A stretch of 64,000 nt of DNA, taken from NCBI RefSeq assembly GCF_052324685.1, contig NC_135225.1, positions 4,664,129 to 4,728,128 of the forward strand. Direction: 5' to 3'. This document shows, in pieces, positions 31,627 to 45,600 of the stretch. Each line of letters begins with the position of its first letter. The first letter of the stretch is position 1. The notes beneath the pieces are model-generated. The model searched no databases and was not told the origin of the DNA. It saw only the letters and a program-made list of their open reading frames with translations. This stretch comes from Brachyhypopomus gauderio. Its lineage: Eukaryota; Chordata; Actinopteri; Gymnotiformes; Hypopomidae. The position numbers and the translations under genes were made by a program.

Positions 31627-33954
31627 AGGGATATGTGCCCACAGCAAAGCCCAGCTAGCTGCTCTACTCTGTGGAGTACTGAGAACATTTTCACTCCATA
31701 GGATTTGCTAGCTTGGCACAAGTAAGCAGCAGTTAAGTGTCTGGGCACACCTCTCCCCATATTAGGGAGGGTTTTAAGCCTCTTCTGTGTCTCAAAGCAT
31801 GTTACCCAACTCAATATCCCAAATACCTGAGCAATTAGCAGTAGGAATGGTTATCAAATGATGAAATTTAAGCAGAAAAACAAACCAATCTACTAATCAG
31901 ATTTTCTAAAAGACATTTCAAGTGAACAACTCATAAAGATATTTTCAATAATATTTGCACATTCGTCATAAAAAAAAAACTTAGAATTTGCATTTTAAAA
32001 ATCATGGTGTCACAACATGTTTAGGAATGCCATTCAATCACCCTCTAACACATACAGATGTAACACTAAAACTATCTCACTGTTCACTTTTGTAAAGTAC
32101 TAGTCTGAGGGCACAGAGTCCAAAATTCTACTTTCATTTACCTATTCATGTCACACCAGTTTTCTGCTTTGCTGCTATAATCACTGCTAACAATTTCAAC
32201 CACAGCTTCTTAAATAAAAGTGCCCCAAAGGCGCTGCGCATGCCTGAGAGGTCGGAGGAAAGACTGAGCAAAGTGTTCACATTTGTTACTCATTCCTTCA
32301 TTTTCTCCACATCCAACCAGGTCCAAATGTAAACACAATGCTTTAGAAACAGCACCTGGAATTATCATTCATCTTAAAGCTGTATTAATGAACCTATCCA
32401 AATACACCACAGTTAAGAACTGCACTTCCAGTGCACTGGATGATGGTGACGACTATGATGATGATGATGATAAAGATTTCTGACACACATTGTGTACAGG
32501 AGCATTTAAAACCCAAGTCTCTGGTCTTACCTACAGTGTGAGTCACAACCGCTGGCCTCAGCATGTGAGTGTGACTAATTCAGTGTGGAATGGCATTCAT
32601 ACACTGCAGGGTTTTGCGGCAGTTTAAACCTGTGGCTGGCACAGCAGGGAGACATGGCAGGCATTGTACCCAGCACCATCAGAGTCTCCTGCATCCCAGC
32701 CCTAATGCAGCTGCCATTTTACCTTAAAAGTCTTACCAGATAACAAGCAAGAACTGCCTTTATGGCAAAACTACCCTTATTCAACTAATGTTTCCCAAAT
32801 CCCCCAATTTAAGCATCTCATAAGAAAATGAGAGATTCGCTCACATTTTCCATATACAATGGTCCAATCTATATAGAAACGTGTAGTATGGAAATAGATT
32901 CAAAAATACACAAGACAGTTTGTACTTAAAACTAAACAACTCTTTAAAAAGATGGGGTAAATTAGCTGTTACGCTAAACAATCATAATATTTGAAAAAAA
33001 AAGAACTCCCACTAACACAGTCTAAGCAGAGCTGAGTTCTGAGAAGGCCAGACTTTGGTGTAGAGCACACTGTAGTATCCATCGCATCACTATGTGTCCA
33101 GCAATGAGTCCTTACTCTGATCTTATTTATACCAGTATGTATGCAGCCACACACACTTGGGCAACAAGAGGTTTGGCAGGGTTACTGAGAGCAGTCTCCT
33201 AGTGAAATGGGCAGCTAGAGGCCTATATGAGTGGTACAAAAATATGAACTTGTTCCAAGATAAACTTGCACTCCCGAGCCCTGACGTTTACCCTTGCACT
33301 TTACCTGGAGAAGGTCTTGTTCACGGAAGGTGCTGAGGTTTCCGTCCCTGCTTGGAGCGTGATAGGAGTGCGGGTTAGGGGAGACGCATGCTTTTTCCAC
33401 ACAGGTCAGCTCACACTCACAGAGTGTGCTATGGGCAAGCCCGTTTGGACAGGAATGTGTGAAAGCCGTTAGGGAGGGTGTGTTTATTCATGCGAAAATT
33501 AGAGGGGAAATCTGTTTTCAAATGAGGTTTTTGGAAATGTAGTGGGAGTTTTTTTTTGCCTCTGGAGGAAAGCCTCGGGTGAGTTTAATGGTCACAGCTG
33601 CCCTTTACACACTATGGTGAGATCTTTATACGTAACCTGAGGGTAAAAGAAAAACCTTAGAGAGAATGTGAGCCTAAATCTTTTAGGCTTAAATGATATG
33701 TTTAAATACATAAAAAAAAATTGGTTACTTTGTAATCAGTTAATTTATGCAGATAATCAAATGAAAGTCACAATATACTTTAAAAGAGGAGCAGGGTCCA
33801 TGTTATACATCCATTTTATACACCTCAGCTTGTGTTGCATAAGTTATTGTCTCACAGCATTTGTACAGTGAATAGAAACCAGTTGGCAAGGTTTTCCGGC
33901 GTCCTCTGTTTTTATAGGACCTAAGGTTTTATAGAAGCTTGTAATGGTTAACAC

Positions 33955-34082
33955 TAACACTGCAAAACCCAGCTAAACATAAACAGAGGCCAAACATTAA
34001 TACTAAAAACCCAGCTACACATGAAGACAGGCCTAATGTTAATACTGAAAACCCAGTTACACGTGAGTCAAGGTCAAACACT
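33955..34082. repeat. Degenerate tandem repeat of about 43 bp, three copies
   Basis: Three units share the cores AACCCAGCTA(A/C)ACAT and (C)TAATACTGAAAACCCAG, diverged by substitutions and small indels. Non-coding. Confidence 0.5.
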
Positions 34083-37000
34083 CTCAGACTAATTTTCTTT
34101 GGCACATTATGGTGGAGTAAATGATGATTTTATCTCCAGTTTCAGGTTCATGGATATTTGGTTTTACTGCCTTTCCAGTACCTGATGTTGCAATCTCAGC
34201 TCTCCTGCAGGCTGGTGTATACCTGGTCCTTACCCCCAGAGACCCTGAATGGATATCGTAACAAGAATGAGATTTTTTTTTACTACTGATTAATGTCAGA
34301 TGGTGGGGAGAGGTGGCAGTAGCATCACAGCTTTCAGAGTCCAACACCACTGTGAGTTCTTCCTACAGGTGCAGTGGCTAACCAGACCAACATGGCCTGG
34401 TCAACCAGTGATTACTAATCCAGGACCAAATTTGGGATTTAGATCCCAAATGGAGCTTGTATCAAAAGTTCAGATAAAAAAGGACAATGAAGAGTTAAGA
34501 GGTTATCCTCAGTTAGTTACAGTAAACCAGAAATAGATAATTACAATGGCACAATAACATACCCATAATAAAATCTAATATGTGGTTGCAATATTACTAA
34601 ATGACTGGAAGTGGCTACACTACTGGTTTGATGATTCAGAACTAGAGGTTGAACAGAGACCATGTGTGAGAGGGGGAGATCAGATGGCACTCAGCCTGCA
34701 GGTAAAACACATCTTACAGCACATCACACCTGCTGCTGGGCGGGAAACTGCCCATCTGACATCAATTACTCCCTAGTTAACACCACCACGCCATTAAAAT
34801 GACACTCAAATCCCACCAAGGATCACCAGACTCATCTCCTTCTGTCACTGATCCCACAGATGTTCCAGAACTCTCCTCTGATGTGTTTTTTGTTCTTTAA
34901 TCTTTAAGTATCGAACGAATGTGTGACACACGTTTCTGGGATTTCTGCATTTTCGCTCTCCATTCATTATGCTTTGCTCAGAGACAAAGGGCTCACAGTT
35001 ACAGAAGTCTTTCACTGTCCTGAGGGTTCTGTGGACTCGCCGGTCTTGCTCCATTTGCTTTAAGGCACTGTCGGGCCACTGCGCCTGTGCGGCCTGTTGA
35101 CTCTACCTCTCGTGAGGGGGAGTCCGGCCCGATCGGGAAGGTTTCCGCCTTCATTCCACCGCCTCTCTGTTCCGTCGCTGAGATGAGACTTGGGCAGCAC
35201 TCGTGCATGGCTGCATCTCCAGTCCAAGGCCTCCAGCTCCTCTTTTTTTTTTTTTTTTTTTGGGGGGGGTGTTGTTTTTTTCTTGCAGAGGCCCTTGCTT
35301 TCCCAGCTCCTCACCCTGTGGACGTGTTTCAATGTGCCCAGCAGGTCTCTTGCTCTCCACAATGGCAGCTTCATTCACAGGCCGAGGCAGCCAGCTGGTG
35401 TGAGCGCTAACAAAATAACGGCTCTATCTGCACCAGTCGCCTGACCTGCAGTGGAGCCACATGGGACGCTCGGCAGACCTGAAGCAGGGATACGTGGGGG
35501 GGGAATAGTGGGGCATTTCAGGGACTATTAAAGGGTATTATGACTTAGACTCATGAGAAAGAGAGGGCTCTAAAAACACCACAAACCAGAGCCAGCACAT
35601 TTCAGCACAACATTCACTTCCAGTAACCGTTTGTTCTGGTCCCACTTTATTTAGAGATAAAATCATTAATAGTGCTGAGACCAAAGTTGGCTACTCTTGT
35701 TTATAGTACAACACAACAAAAAGTAAACAAAAGCTGTGCACAACAGATTCTTCTTTTTTTACACTATGGATTGTTTTAAAATTGTTTTTCGACAAGACTA
35801 GTTAAATATTTCAAGCCATTTTATCATTCTATAATAACTGTCATTGTAGATTGACAAGATTGACCTTATATTGGTAGTTTAGTTTCTTCATAGCCACTTC
35901 TGTTGTTTTACATTTGGGCTGCTCATTATCCTCTTTAATTATAACACAAGTCTAAATATATTAGTGTTTTCAATCTTCACCCTTTATCTGCACTTCCTGC
36001 AGTATGTAACCCTGTGTTTATGCGCGTGCCTTTGAAACCTGAGCAAACGCACAGAGCTCCAGACAGCCTATCAGGTCAAAGAGCACGAGTCAGTCCATTC
36101 TCAAACTCCCAGAAGTTCAATTTTTGATTCCACTTGATTTAGGGAAAGGCGTTTTGACACTGGAGACTGTGTGCACCATCGTCAACACTCCAAGCCCAGG
36201 GAGAGGCTCAGGGCCTGGACAGAGCGGGCCGTCCGGGTCAACGCAAACGCACACAGGGAGCAAGAAGGCCTCATCCCACTTTCAGCACGAGTACTAAATT
36301 ACATTGCCCTTTGACCTTGGTTAGCGCTAGATTAATGTGAAGCATTATCCACAACAATACTCACTCAATCATCCCCGTGAGAGGACAAAACCAGCTGTCC
36401 CTGATTATGCTCAGTTTGCACAGAGCTCACTATCAAAGACTGAGGACACTAGCACCACAGACCGGTATATTAATACATGTTATGTAATTTTACATAATTG
36501 AATTAAAAGCACATTATGTTTTCTATTATACCAACTAAGTGGAGATAGAAGAGGGAACATGTACAAATGGTGCCACTGACATGTTCCAGGTCTGCGCAAA
36601 AGCTTGATGAAGCAATCCTGGACAAATTCCTCCTCTTGCCTTGACAACCCCACAGCAGGGTAGATCTGGCCTGTCTCTCTCTTCCAGACATCTCACTAAA
36701 CGCAGCAAATCCATACCTGTATGCTATCGACCTTTTCTTTAGAATTTTTAAATTTTTTTACTAATTTTTTTTTTATTATGTTTTTTTTTTTCAGCTTTCT
36801 CTAATAGTGTGAAACAGCGATCATATAGAAAATGTATTATTACATTTTTGTTTGTTTACATTTTGTAAATTATAACAAGCAGTCGTATTCTTTGTGGGGA
36901 GCATTACGGAAGGTGGTGGAAGGGGATTTGTATACTGTTTGGCTGTATGTTTATTGAGCAAAGGTGTTGGGATCTGGTTCTGGAAGACCTTCTGGTATAA

Positions 37001-40000
37001 CACCTCACAAGGGCTTCCGGCCCACACCGCCTCTGGCTTCAGGACCGCAACGTGGTGGTCTGAACCATGGACCTGCACTGTGCTGCAAGCTAAAATATCA
37101 CAGCCATAATCTCTTACTCTGTTCAACACTCGAAGCATGTTCATCTGTGAATGAGGCCAACATAAACTGCTTTAATACAGCACTGGTCCTACAGAGCAAT
37201 GTAGCATCTGTTCTCAAGGCTGAAATAATTTCCGCCTCAAGACTTGAAGGAAATCCTTGGATTTTTAGAAATAATCACACTTTTTAATCACACTGAGTAA
37301 TCACACTTTTCAAATCACACTTAAGTTAGATTTTTTGATAACATTTTCAACCAAAACCAGTCAACTGTAAAGTCCAGACATGTAGTTCTCTAGCTAAGTT
37401 TAAAAGTATTCTCTTTCATAGCATTTTAAACTTTACCAAGCCAAGCCAAAGGAAACCTGTCTTTCTGTTACAGCTAAGACAATAACTCGGAGTTATGAAT
37501 AATCAACATTGCCTCATTGTTAAGAACTTTTTACAGTGTGCAACTTTTTACATGTGCAATCTATTATCGACTGCTTTTGCAGAACTCTGGCGTGCAATTC
37601 TCTTAGCCATAAAACTGGTTCCGTCTTCATCTTGCCCTCCATATTTGAGCTTATCCAGTCTGTAGGGCAGACTCAGACGTGCACCACGGGCTTGTGCCAG
37701 AGAGTGTGATTGGGTGGTGGGGGTGACTTTGTGACCTGTTCACATGGCTAATAAAACATTCATAGAGGGAGAGGAATTCCAGTGTATAGTTTTCCCCTGT
37801 CTGTGATGTTTGGAATCCTGTGGAGACCCCATAGAGAGCGTCATTCTGTCTGCAAACAAAGGCCTGCTGTTCCCCTCTGGATCGTCACGGGCTAGACGAT
37901 CACCACCAACTACCCGCCACTAAGCTAATCAAATATTTTTCTTCCTTCATAGAATTTGTCTGAATAAATAGCTGGGGTTTTTTTTTTAACCCCCTCTCCC
38001 CACCAAAAGATTAAAATAAATAGCATCAGGTATTGTACCACGACTCATACAGGTGGCAGAGGGTATAGTGAGGCCTCGTGTTAATGGAGGGGTAAAGACT
38101 GAGCAAAGGTTGACTTCAATTGCTCCTGTGACGGCCTGTCTTGCCCCAATAGCCTTTCCAGCATACGTGGAAAATGCCCTTAAACCCGCCCTGCAACATT
38201 CTATGTTATTATTTGGTTTTTAATTGGTTTGTGACACTGTAATGTTTCACTTTAATTATGTCCCAGCTCTGTCGACAAAGGCCAAAGAGACCATTAAAAC
38301 AATAAAGGCTCTCTGTATTATCCCTGAGAATGATTTGTGATAGCTTTAGACAACAGCTTCTCACTGAAAGGGCATTTTGAAGTGTGCTTAAGTTAAACCA
38401 CTTGGCACAAGAGGCTGTTCCCAGAAAATAAACATCAGAGGTCAGATATATTCCCGCAGAAGTGATGTCTATTTACATTGCTGACACCAAAGCCTTTGGC
38501 ATGTGTTTTTCCTCTCAATAGACACTCTATGCAGAGGCGAGCCATCAATGCTTTGTTTTGTATTAACTGTGATGGCTGATCATTTTTTGTGGTCTGGTTT
38601 TAAAGGAGTCTTTCAGTGGCTATGAGTCTTACATTTCCTAGCGATGAGAAAGGGTTTCTCAACGGCTCAGAAATAAAAATGACTTGATTTCATGGGTAGC
38701 ATCATCCCTTTGGAATACGAGCCACTTCTTGACTCATGGCTGAGGTTCGAGCCGTTGGTTTTTGGGGTCTTCAGCAGCAATTCCCCCACCCACCTCCTCT
38801 GTGTGAAAACGCAGCACTCCAGAGAAGTGATCCTCGAGTTTTGGCTCACCAGTATATGTTATGGATTTGCATACAGGAAAATTCAACAAGGCGACCTCCA
38901 AAGTCTCAGTGTTGATGTTACATTCACAAGGACACGGTTCTATCCATTAAAGTCCATTCCGTGAGCTGCTGTTTCCTGAACATGTCCCAGAGGCCCACGA
39001 CCTTTAGCTTCACCAGCAGCAGTTAGAAGCAGGAAATTACGCTCACCAGACTGAAAGCTAAATCCTTTAATTGTTCCGATTCTGCTGAAGCATTATTGGA
39101 TAATGGAATTCTAGAGTAAGGGTGGTGATAACTGACTAATGGCTGCATTTTTGGGGTTTTTTTGCATCTAATTTGCATTACTTAAAACAGATTCCCCACT
39201 GAACTAACCATATTTGCTCAATAACAATCTAATGACTTGTCAAACTGTACTGTAACTGACACTGTAACTCTACAGTTCAACTGAGTCAGAGAGAATGATT
39301 TGCAATTTCTGCTCACCTTTGGATCTTTACCTTTTTCTGTGAAGTGAGATAAGATCACAAGAATAAAGTGGTGTCACATGTTCACAAAAATTCAACACAA
39401 TACTGGTTGAAAGAAGCAAAAAGAGCCGACACCCTGTTTTTGGACATTAATAGCCGGTACTTATTCTAAAAAGTGGAACCCCAAAGTGCCCCTGTGACCC
39501 ATACTTCGAATGCTCAATAACATCCTCAATACAATAACCGCGCCTTGTGAGACTGAGGTCTGCTCCCCTATGCACCTGAACTCTCAACCTCAACTTCCTC
39601 AGAAAAAGAACCAGTATCACATGTCTGCACATTCATTAGGAACCAAGAGGGCTTTCATTCACTTCCTCTATTGAAACAAATGAATCCTCCTTCGCCAGTC
39701 TGTTATTTTCATTTTATTGGGGAGGGGGTCGTCAACATAACTGTGCCTGGGTTCACCAGAGACCACTAGATTTGACTGATAGCAAGACGCCTGATGCAAC
39801 GTTAGCACCCTAAATTACAAGATAGTGGCACATAACCTTTCTCAACTACGCAGTGTCACAGAATGTGATAACAAACACTGTTTTTATTAGAAATATAAAA
39901 AATTCAAAAATGGGATTGGTCAGTGGTGTAGCTTACTCCAGAAATCCCATGGAAGCACATCTCAAATGTATCTACAGTTGTGGCTCTATTCTATGGCCAG

Positions 40001-41239
40001 AGGGAGTCTGAATACCCAAAGGTTGCAGCAAGCTTCCTTCCCCTCTCTGTAACCTATGCAGTTTATATATTTTTATTGGGTAGTGTTTCAAACAGCCCCA
40101 CTTAAATACAGACAGGTAAGGAAACATGTTGACTGTGTCTAGACATTTGAAGTTGGACTGGTTAGTGAACTTGTCTTGGTCTACACCAAGTACGATCAGA
40201 TGGCTTTTGTGATATATTGCATGAGAATGCTGTTTTGGAAGGGCAAGTTAAAATGATGGATAGCAAAGTGTTCTTTTGGTGGTTTGTTTACTAGGTCACT
40301 GGAAAGGTACGTAAATTAAAAATAGGTTATCATGTCATTTTCAAATTTGCTATAATGTCACTTTCAAGGGAGGAGAAATTTTAGGTGGCACCTTCTGCTG
40401 TTGCTTGTTTACTAAATTCCAGATCTCATCGCTAGTGGTAAGCAGCACGATGATCATCCAGAATGATGATACTGAAAAATAACTCACAGTAACTTTCTCA
40501 AAAACACGGTTCAGTGGGGCCTTCTTATCTGCTTCAGATTCTACAGATAACTCCTTCACTTGTCCTCCAGAAAAAGGCCTCGCTTGGTATTTCAGACGTG
40601 AAAGCAAGACATGCCTTCATTCTATGCGTCTGCACATATGGCAGTGGCGAGAACCACTTCTGAACAAAATCTATAGGAGAAAAATAGTTTAAAGTAATTA
40701 TTAAAAGTAGATCTATTTCCCCAGTAATCACATACTGAAAATTAAGCTGTCTTTATGAGGAAGTGGTGTATTTACATTGCTTTATGCATGAAGATTACAG
40801 GCTGCACTCTTTAAATAGGGGACTTGTGGCTTTGTCTCTTGAAGTGTATTTGAAGATTTACAGTAATAGGAGAACATTAAAAAAGCCACAATAACATTTC
40901 AGGAATTCTGGAACCTGTAGTTTGAAAAGAAAATACATTTTTAAAAATATCATATCCATTGTATCTGCTCCACAATTAAAACTAATGGAACGATTGTGAA
41001 AGCTATTTTGGAGCAGTGGAGTCAGTTCACCTTTTTAACACTTTTACTTTTACAATTATTTGCACTTCTGTAGCTTCATCAATATTAGGTAAGTAAAAGT
41101 ATGTTTAAGTAAGGTTTAATGTCTATTTAATTAAACATGTGAAATCATCATTTTGGTTTTTGTTAAATGGGTAATAAACCTCATTTGCACATTTTTCACC
41201 ATTATTGAAAAAAGAAAAAAAAATCCCACAAGCTGAAAG

Positions 41240-42240
41240 TACCAAATCAACTTTCAGTATGTGGAGATTCACTGTTAGGTTTCTTCAGCACTTGAAGTAT
41301 AGATATACCATATGTCAACAGGGACCAATCATGGGACAGTAATTGGACAAATCATTGTTTTATGTCCAGCTGTGTTTCATTACATCATCCAGTGCAGGCA
41401 AGCAAGAGGTATAATGTTGATTCTAGATGTGGAATTTGCATCTGGAGTTTGTTGCTGTTGTCTCTCAGCATGACGACGGAGGAAGTACCCATGTGAGTAT
41501 CCACCAGACTAATATGAGGCTGAAAAACCACAGACACACACATTTGGTGTATCTGTTTGATACAATGTTAGGAAGCAAGAAATGACCAGTGACTTTAGCA
41601 ATAGCAAACAACCTATCAGACCGCAGAACACCACAGTAATGGATGACCCGAGAATACATTCAATCAGAAAAAAAAAAACCTTTGAACAGATTGAAACCAT
41701 TATCCAAGCAACTGAACAGATGTCCCACAGATTATCATAAAGAGAACAATACATTATCGTGACCTCGTAGGCTTTACCACATGATGAAATCTACTGCTAA
41801 CCCTCAAGAACAGAAAAGCATGGTTACAGTTTGCTAAAAAAGCAGAGTAACACAGCAAAAAGGAACTGTGCATAACCCAAACTCTCCTCTCCAGCCGTGA
41901 GAGAAGGTAAAGTGGGTACGTGTCTCCGCCTGTGGAACAGGCTTGTCCAACATACAAGCATGTCAAATGTGTTGATCCCTCCAAATGTCTCCGAGCATAA
42001 TGGGTGACACAATACCTTGCAGCAGAACAATGCCATCTGCATAAGTAAATACAAGCCTTTTTAGGGCCGAGTCAATCACCTGACATGTGTACCACTGAAC
42101 ATGCCTTTCACTTACTGAACACAAGGCATGAGGGAAAAAAGCCCCTGTGATAAGGAACCGTCCATGGCAGGACAGAAGGTCACGTCTATGCTGCTGTTCT
42201 TGTCACAGGAAGTCACAAACTGCAAAAAAAAAAAAAAAAA
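41240..42240 (+). pseudogene. Decayed Tc1/mariner-like transposon (teleost Tc1 type)
   Basis: Nucleotide stretches resemble the common fish Tc1 transposase gene in the correct order on the + strand: a region near 41,633-41,670 (ACCACAGTAATGGATGACC), a middle part near 41,770-41,840 (CTCAAGAACAGAAAAGC then CAGTTTGCTAAAAAA), and the C-terminal part near 42,065-42,130 (GAGTCAATCACCTGAC then CATGCCTTTCACTTACTGAA). The spacing is shorter than in an intact element, with stops and frameshifts throughout, so large parts are deleted and it cannot encode an active enzyme. Ends are uncertain. Recognition is from memory of family sequences. Confidence 0.6.
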
Positions 42241-42297
42241 GTATATGGTGCCAGCTACCAAACATGATATTTATCGTGTACAATTCTATTAATTTTC

Positions 42298-42620
42298 CAT
42301 TTAGCTGCACCACCTGTCCCACGTATTATGTCACCGCACACACCTGTTCCAAGTCGCCCTGTTTTGTTCCCCTATTATTTAAGCCCACAAGTATCTGCTC
42401 TCAGTGGTGCGTGTTGCCAAGCGTCCTGGGCCTGGAGTCGTCGCCTGGATCTGATCTCGAATTCCTTCATCTCCAGCTTTTCTCCGCACACTGAGCTATA
42501 CCACTGCACTGTCAGCCAGTTGGCTCAACTTGAGCTGCTATGGAGAATAAAGATCCTCCAAACTTTCACTCGCCATTTGCTCCCTCTTTGCGGCCAGCAT
42601 CTGAGCTCCATCTTCCTGAA
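42298..42620 (+). mobile_element. Possible solo LTR fragment
   Basis: Contains a TATTTAAG TATA-like box at about 42,376 and an AATAAAG poly(A)-like signal at about 42,546 in the spacing usual for a fish retrotransposon LTR, within sequence different in character from its surroundings. No matching second LTR, primer-binding site or gag/pol is present, so this is tentative. Confidence 0.25.
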
Positions 42621-45600
42621 ACATAAGCGGGACCATCGGGACCTTAAACTCAGCCATTATCTCGTTTTTAAATTCACTTTAGTACAAAATCAAAAGCAAC
42701 TACAACTGCACCACTATCCAATTATTTTTGGGCCTGCCCTGCCTACCAAAATCCTTTATGTTGTAATCATTACCAGATCCACTTAACTCCCTTTTGCAAG
42801 ACTTGTTCTGAAATTAATGGGCTTCAGCTAAAACAGTTGAGACATGGTATCAAATGTCTTTATGATTGAATGGTCTTTAGCAACCAGGGTGAGACCCACT
42901 CCTCAATGAACTCTAAGAAGTGCATGTTTAGCAAAAGTATTTAAACTTGTCCCTGTAATGAATGCTAGTGAAACACACCAACACTTGATGTAGACAAAAT
43001 AACAGATTAAAGTACAGAACTGAGGAACAGTGACATCATTTCTGGAACTTGGAAAAGTCAAGAGGAAGAACAATATTCAAGCTCAAACTAATTCATTTAA
43101 AAACAGCAGTTTTTCTCTTTTCCTGGGAAACATTTAAGTAAAAATATTTAGTGAAGTAATTTCCTCAACATGTTCTTGTTGAGAATTATAGGCCTAAATT
43201 AAGCTGAGATCTCAGAAAGAGATCTCTTTCTGTCTAAATTCAAATGAAAGGCATATAAGAATTTGGCTAAGCCATTCATTAAACTTTTCCTCTAGGAAAA
43301 TCAATCTAATTGGTTTACCTCCAACACTGTCTGAATTTAGAGCCATGAATTACATGATGGACGCATAAATATGCCTTTTGTCTGAAGCTCCCTGCCAAGT
43401 GGTGGCTAGGGTCAGTGGCAAGACGACGCAGCTGTCATTTACCTTATTCAGCATGTCAACCTGTCACACACGCATCGTCATCCAAGACCCCAACTTTTTT
43501 CCTGCCAAGAAAAAAAGTATCCATGTACTAGCAATCCAACCTACAATCAACAATACACAAAGTAAGATTCATAGATACGCATCACGTATCCCTGATCCCT
43601 GAAAAGTTTAGCTGAGAGATGAGCAAAGCTAGCATATGGCAATCGAGAAATAACCTCATGGTGCGTCTTCTTTCATGAAAGCATTTAGCATGCACAAAGC
43701 AGGGTTTGTTCCTAGACTAAACTCTACACTAAGAAAGGAGGGGTCAGTATTGAAGGATAACTAATTCTGATTGACAGGAAGCCAAAGATCAAAGCCAGGA
43801 AGCCCAGCAATCCCAGTAGTGAGGGCTAAAATCATGTTAGCCACAAAGCAGCCGCAGCAGTGGGTCTGTGCAGGCTGGACAGCATCAGAGAGTTTTATTA
43901 CCTCTGGTCCAAGATAATGGGGCACACTGCATGTCCCCACACAGCCAAATGAGCTCATCCCCTCTGCTGAGACACTGGCCTGAACTGGACAGACAGGAGG
44001 GAAGCGTCTATGTTAACGGAACTCTCCCCAGGACCATGGGCACATCACTGACATGCAGACACTTTCTGGATCAAATTTCTATGTGTGTGTTGTACAGAAA
44101 CTGGCCTGTTTTTGTTCTGTGTCATGGGGGACAAAGAGAGAGAAAACACTGTTGTAATACACACACTAAAACTCTACAACACACTAGAACACACTAGAAC
44201 TCACCAAAACACACTAGAACACACTAAAACACACTAAAACATACTAGAACTCTAAAACACACCAGAACACACTAGAACTCTCTAAAACATTATCTGTCTG
44301 AGACTCAGGCTAAAATAGACTATAGGGAGGATGAGAAGAATGGTGAACACATTTATTATAATGTCCTAAATGTCTGAAATATTCCATTGATTGTGTGATG
44401 GTGTGAGAGTCCAAGCATTTGGAGTATGCATGAAGTGATTGATGAACAGCCCGACAGAGCAAAGCACCACAGGGCTAATTGTGTTTCCCTCTCATTGCCA
44501 TATAGCCAACACAAACTGGGAAGAACAAATACAAACAAAAGACAGCCAGTAATTGACTTGCTCCCTTTCACAAATGGCTTGCAGTTGCTGACAGTTACAG
44601 ACGGATGTTTAATATAGATTTGCATCAGTGCCGTGCTCACAGTGAAACTTGGAAACATGTCATTATCCCCAACGAACACATCATAGAAGATGGCGGTCGT
44701 TTTAATCGTTTGGTGATCAGCTACAACACTACTGACAAACTCAGTAAAAAAAATATTTGACGGTCATGGGAAAAGCTTTCAGTAAAGAAGTTGAAAATGC
44801 CATGAGTAAAATAATGAAACAATAAGTTATGAGAGCTACTGTATTTCATAGAAAATGTTCTGTCTAATGAAGACATTGTAAAAGTTTTAAATAAGTGAGT
44901 GACTAAGCTTTAAATCAGTTTCTGTGAGATGTATGCTGTAATTCAAACAACATTAACATCTAATTAAGTGCATCAAACTGATAAATAGTAAAGCATAAAT
45001 CAGTGCATATTGTTGTATGTCCAGAAAACATGCAGAAAGAAATGTTTAAATATAAACATATTTTATAAACATAAATATAATACACAACCTTCATTCCTTA
45101 GATTCCCCATCTTCAGTGCTTCCTGACCACTAACAGATTTGTGGATTTTATACATAAACTCCATAAACGGATGGGAGGGCAGTGTTTAAATAGAAATAAT
45201 AGCAGTTTACAAGCCCATGAGGCCACTAGCTGTTTGGTAATAAGGGGTAAACATACTGAAAGCATGAGCCCCACAGAGTTGGTCTTCTTAGCCAGGAACT
45301 TTTGCTATTTATTACCATTATTTCTTGGCAAGATACATAATTAAGAAGCCATTCACACAAGTTAGAAAAAAAACAACATGCCAAAATGGGCCAACACTTT
45401 CATAGGTACCAACAAAGATGCCAGTGAATGGTTACCTCCAAGAAACGACGGTCTTCAGCGACCCAGAGTTAATTTGGATTCCTTCACCCCTGTAGTCTCT
45501 TTTCTTCAAGTGTAAAAGAGGTGCGGCGTTCTGAAGCTTGGTGACCCAGCCCTCGCCACAGTCCGGCAATAAAAAACTGAGGGGAAATATAGCAAGGGAG

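Larger units (their letters stand above)
26452..41230. other. Gene-poor intergenic interval upstream of gdf10
   Basis: About 15 kb with no gene I can support. Mainly unique, AT-rich DNA with microsatellites annotated separately and short tandem repeats. Several stretches without repeats and rich in homeodomain-like TAAT cores (for example 28,150-28,700 and 38,150-38,600) look like candidate conserved non-coding elements, but only an alignment could show this. Short open frames here (60-115 codons) lack start context, introns or recognisable motifs. Confidence 0.45.

Noticed and set aside
40350..40731. Minus-strand frame of 85 codons with a hydrophobic stretch (SSFWMIIVLLTTSDEIWNL)
   Set aside because: Looks like a small membrane protein, but I recognise no family, there is no clear promoter, intron or poly(A) context, and an overlapping frame is equally open. 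Left unannotated.
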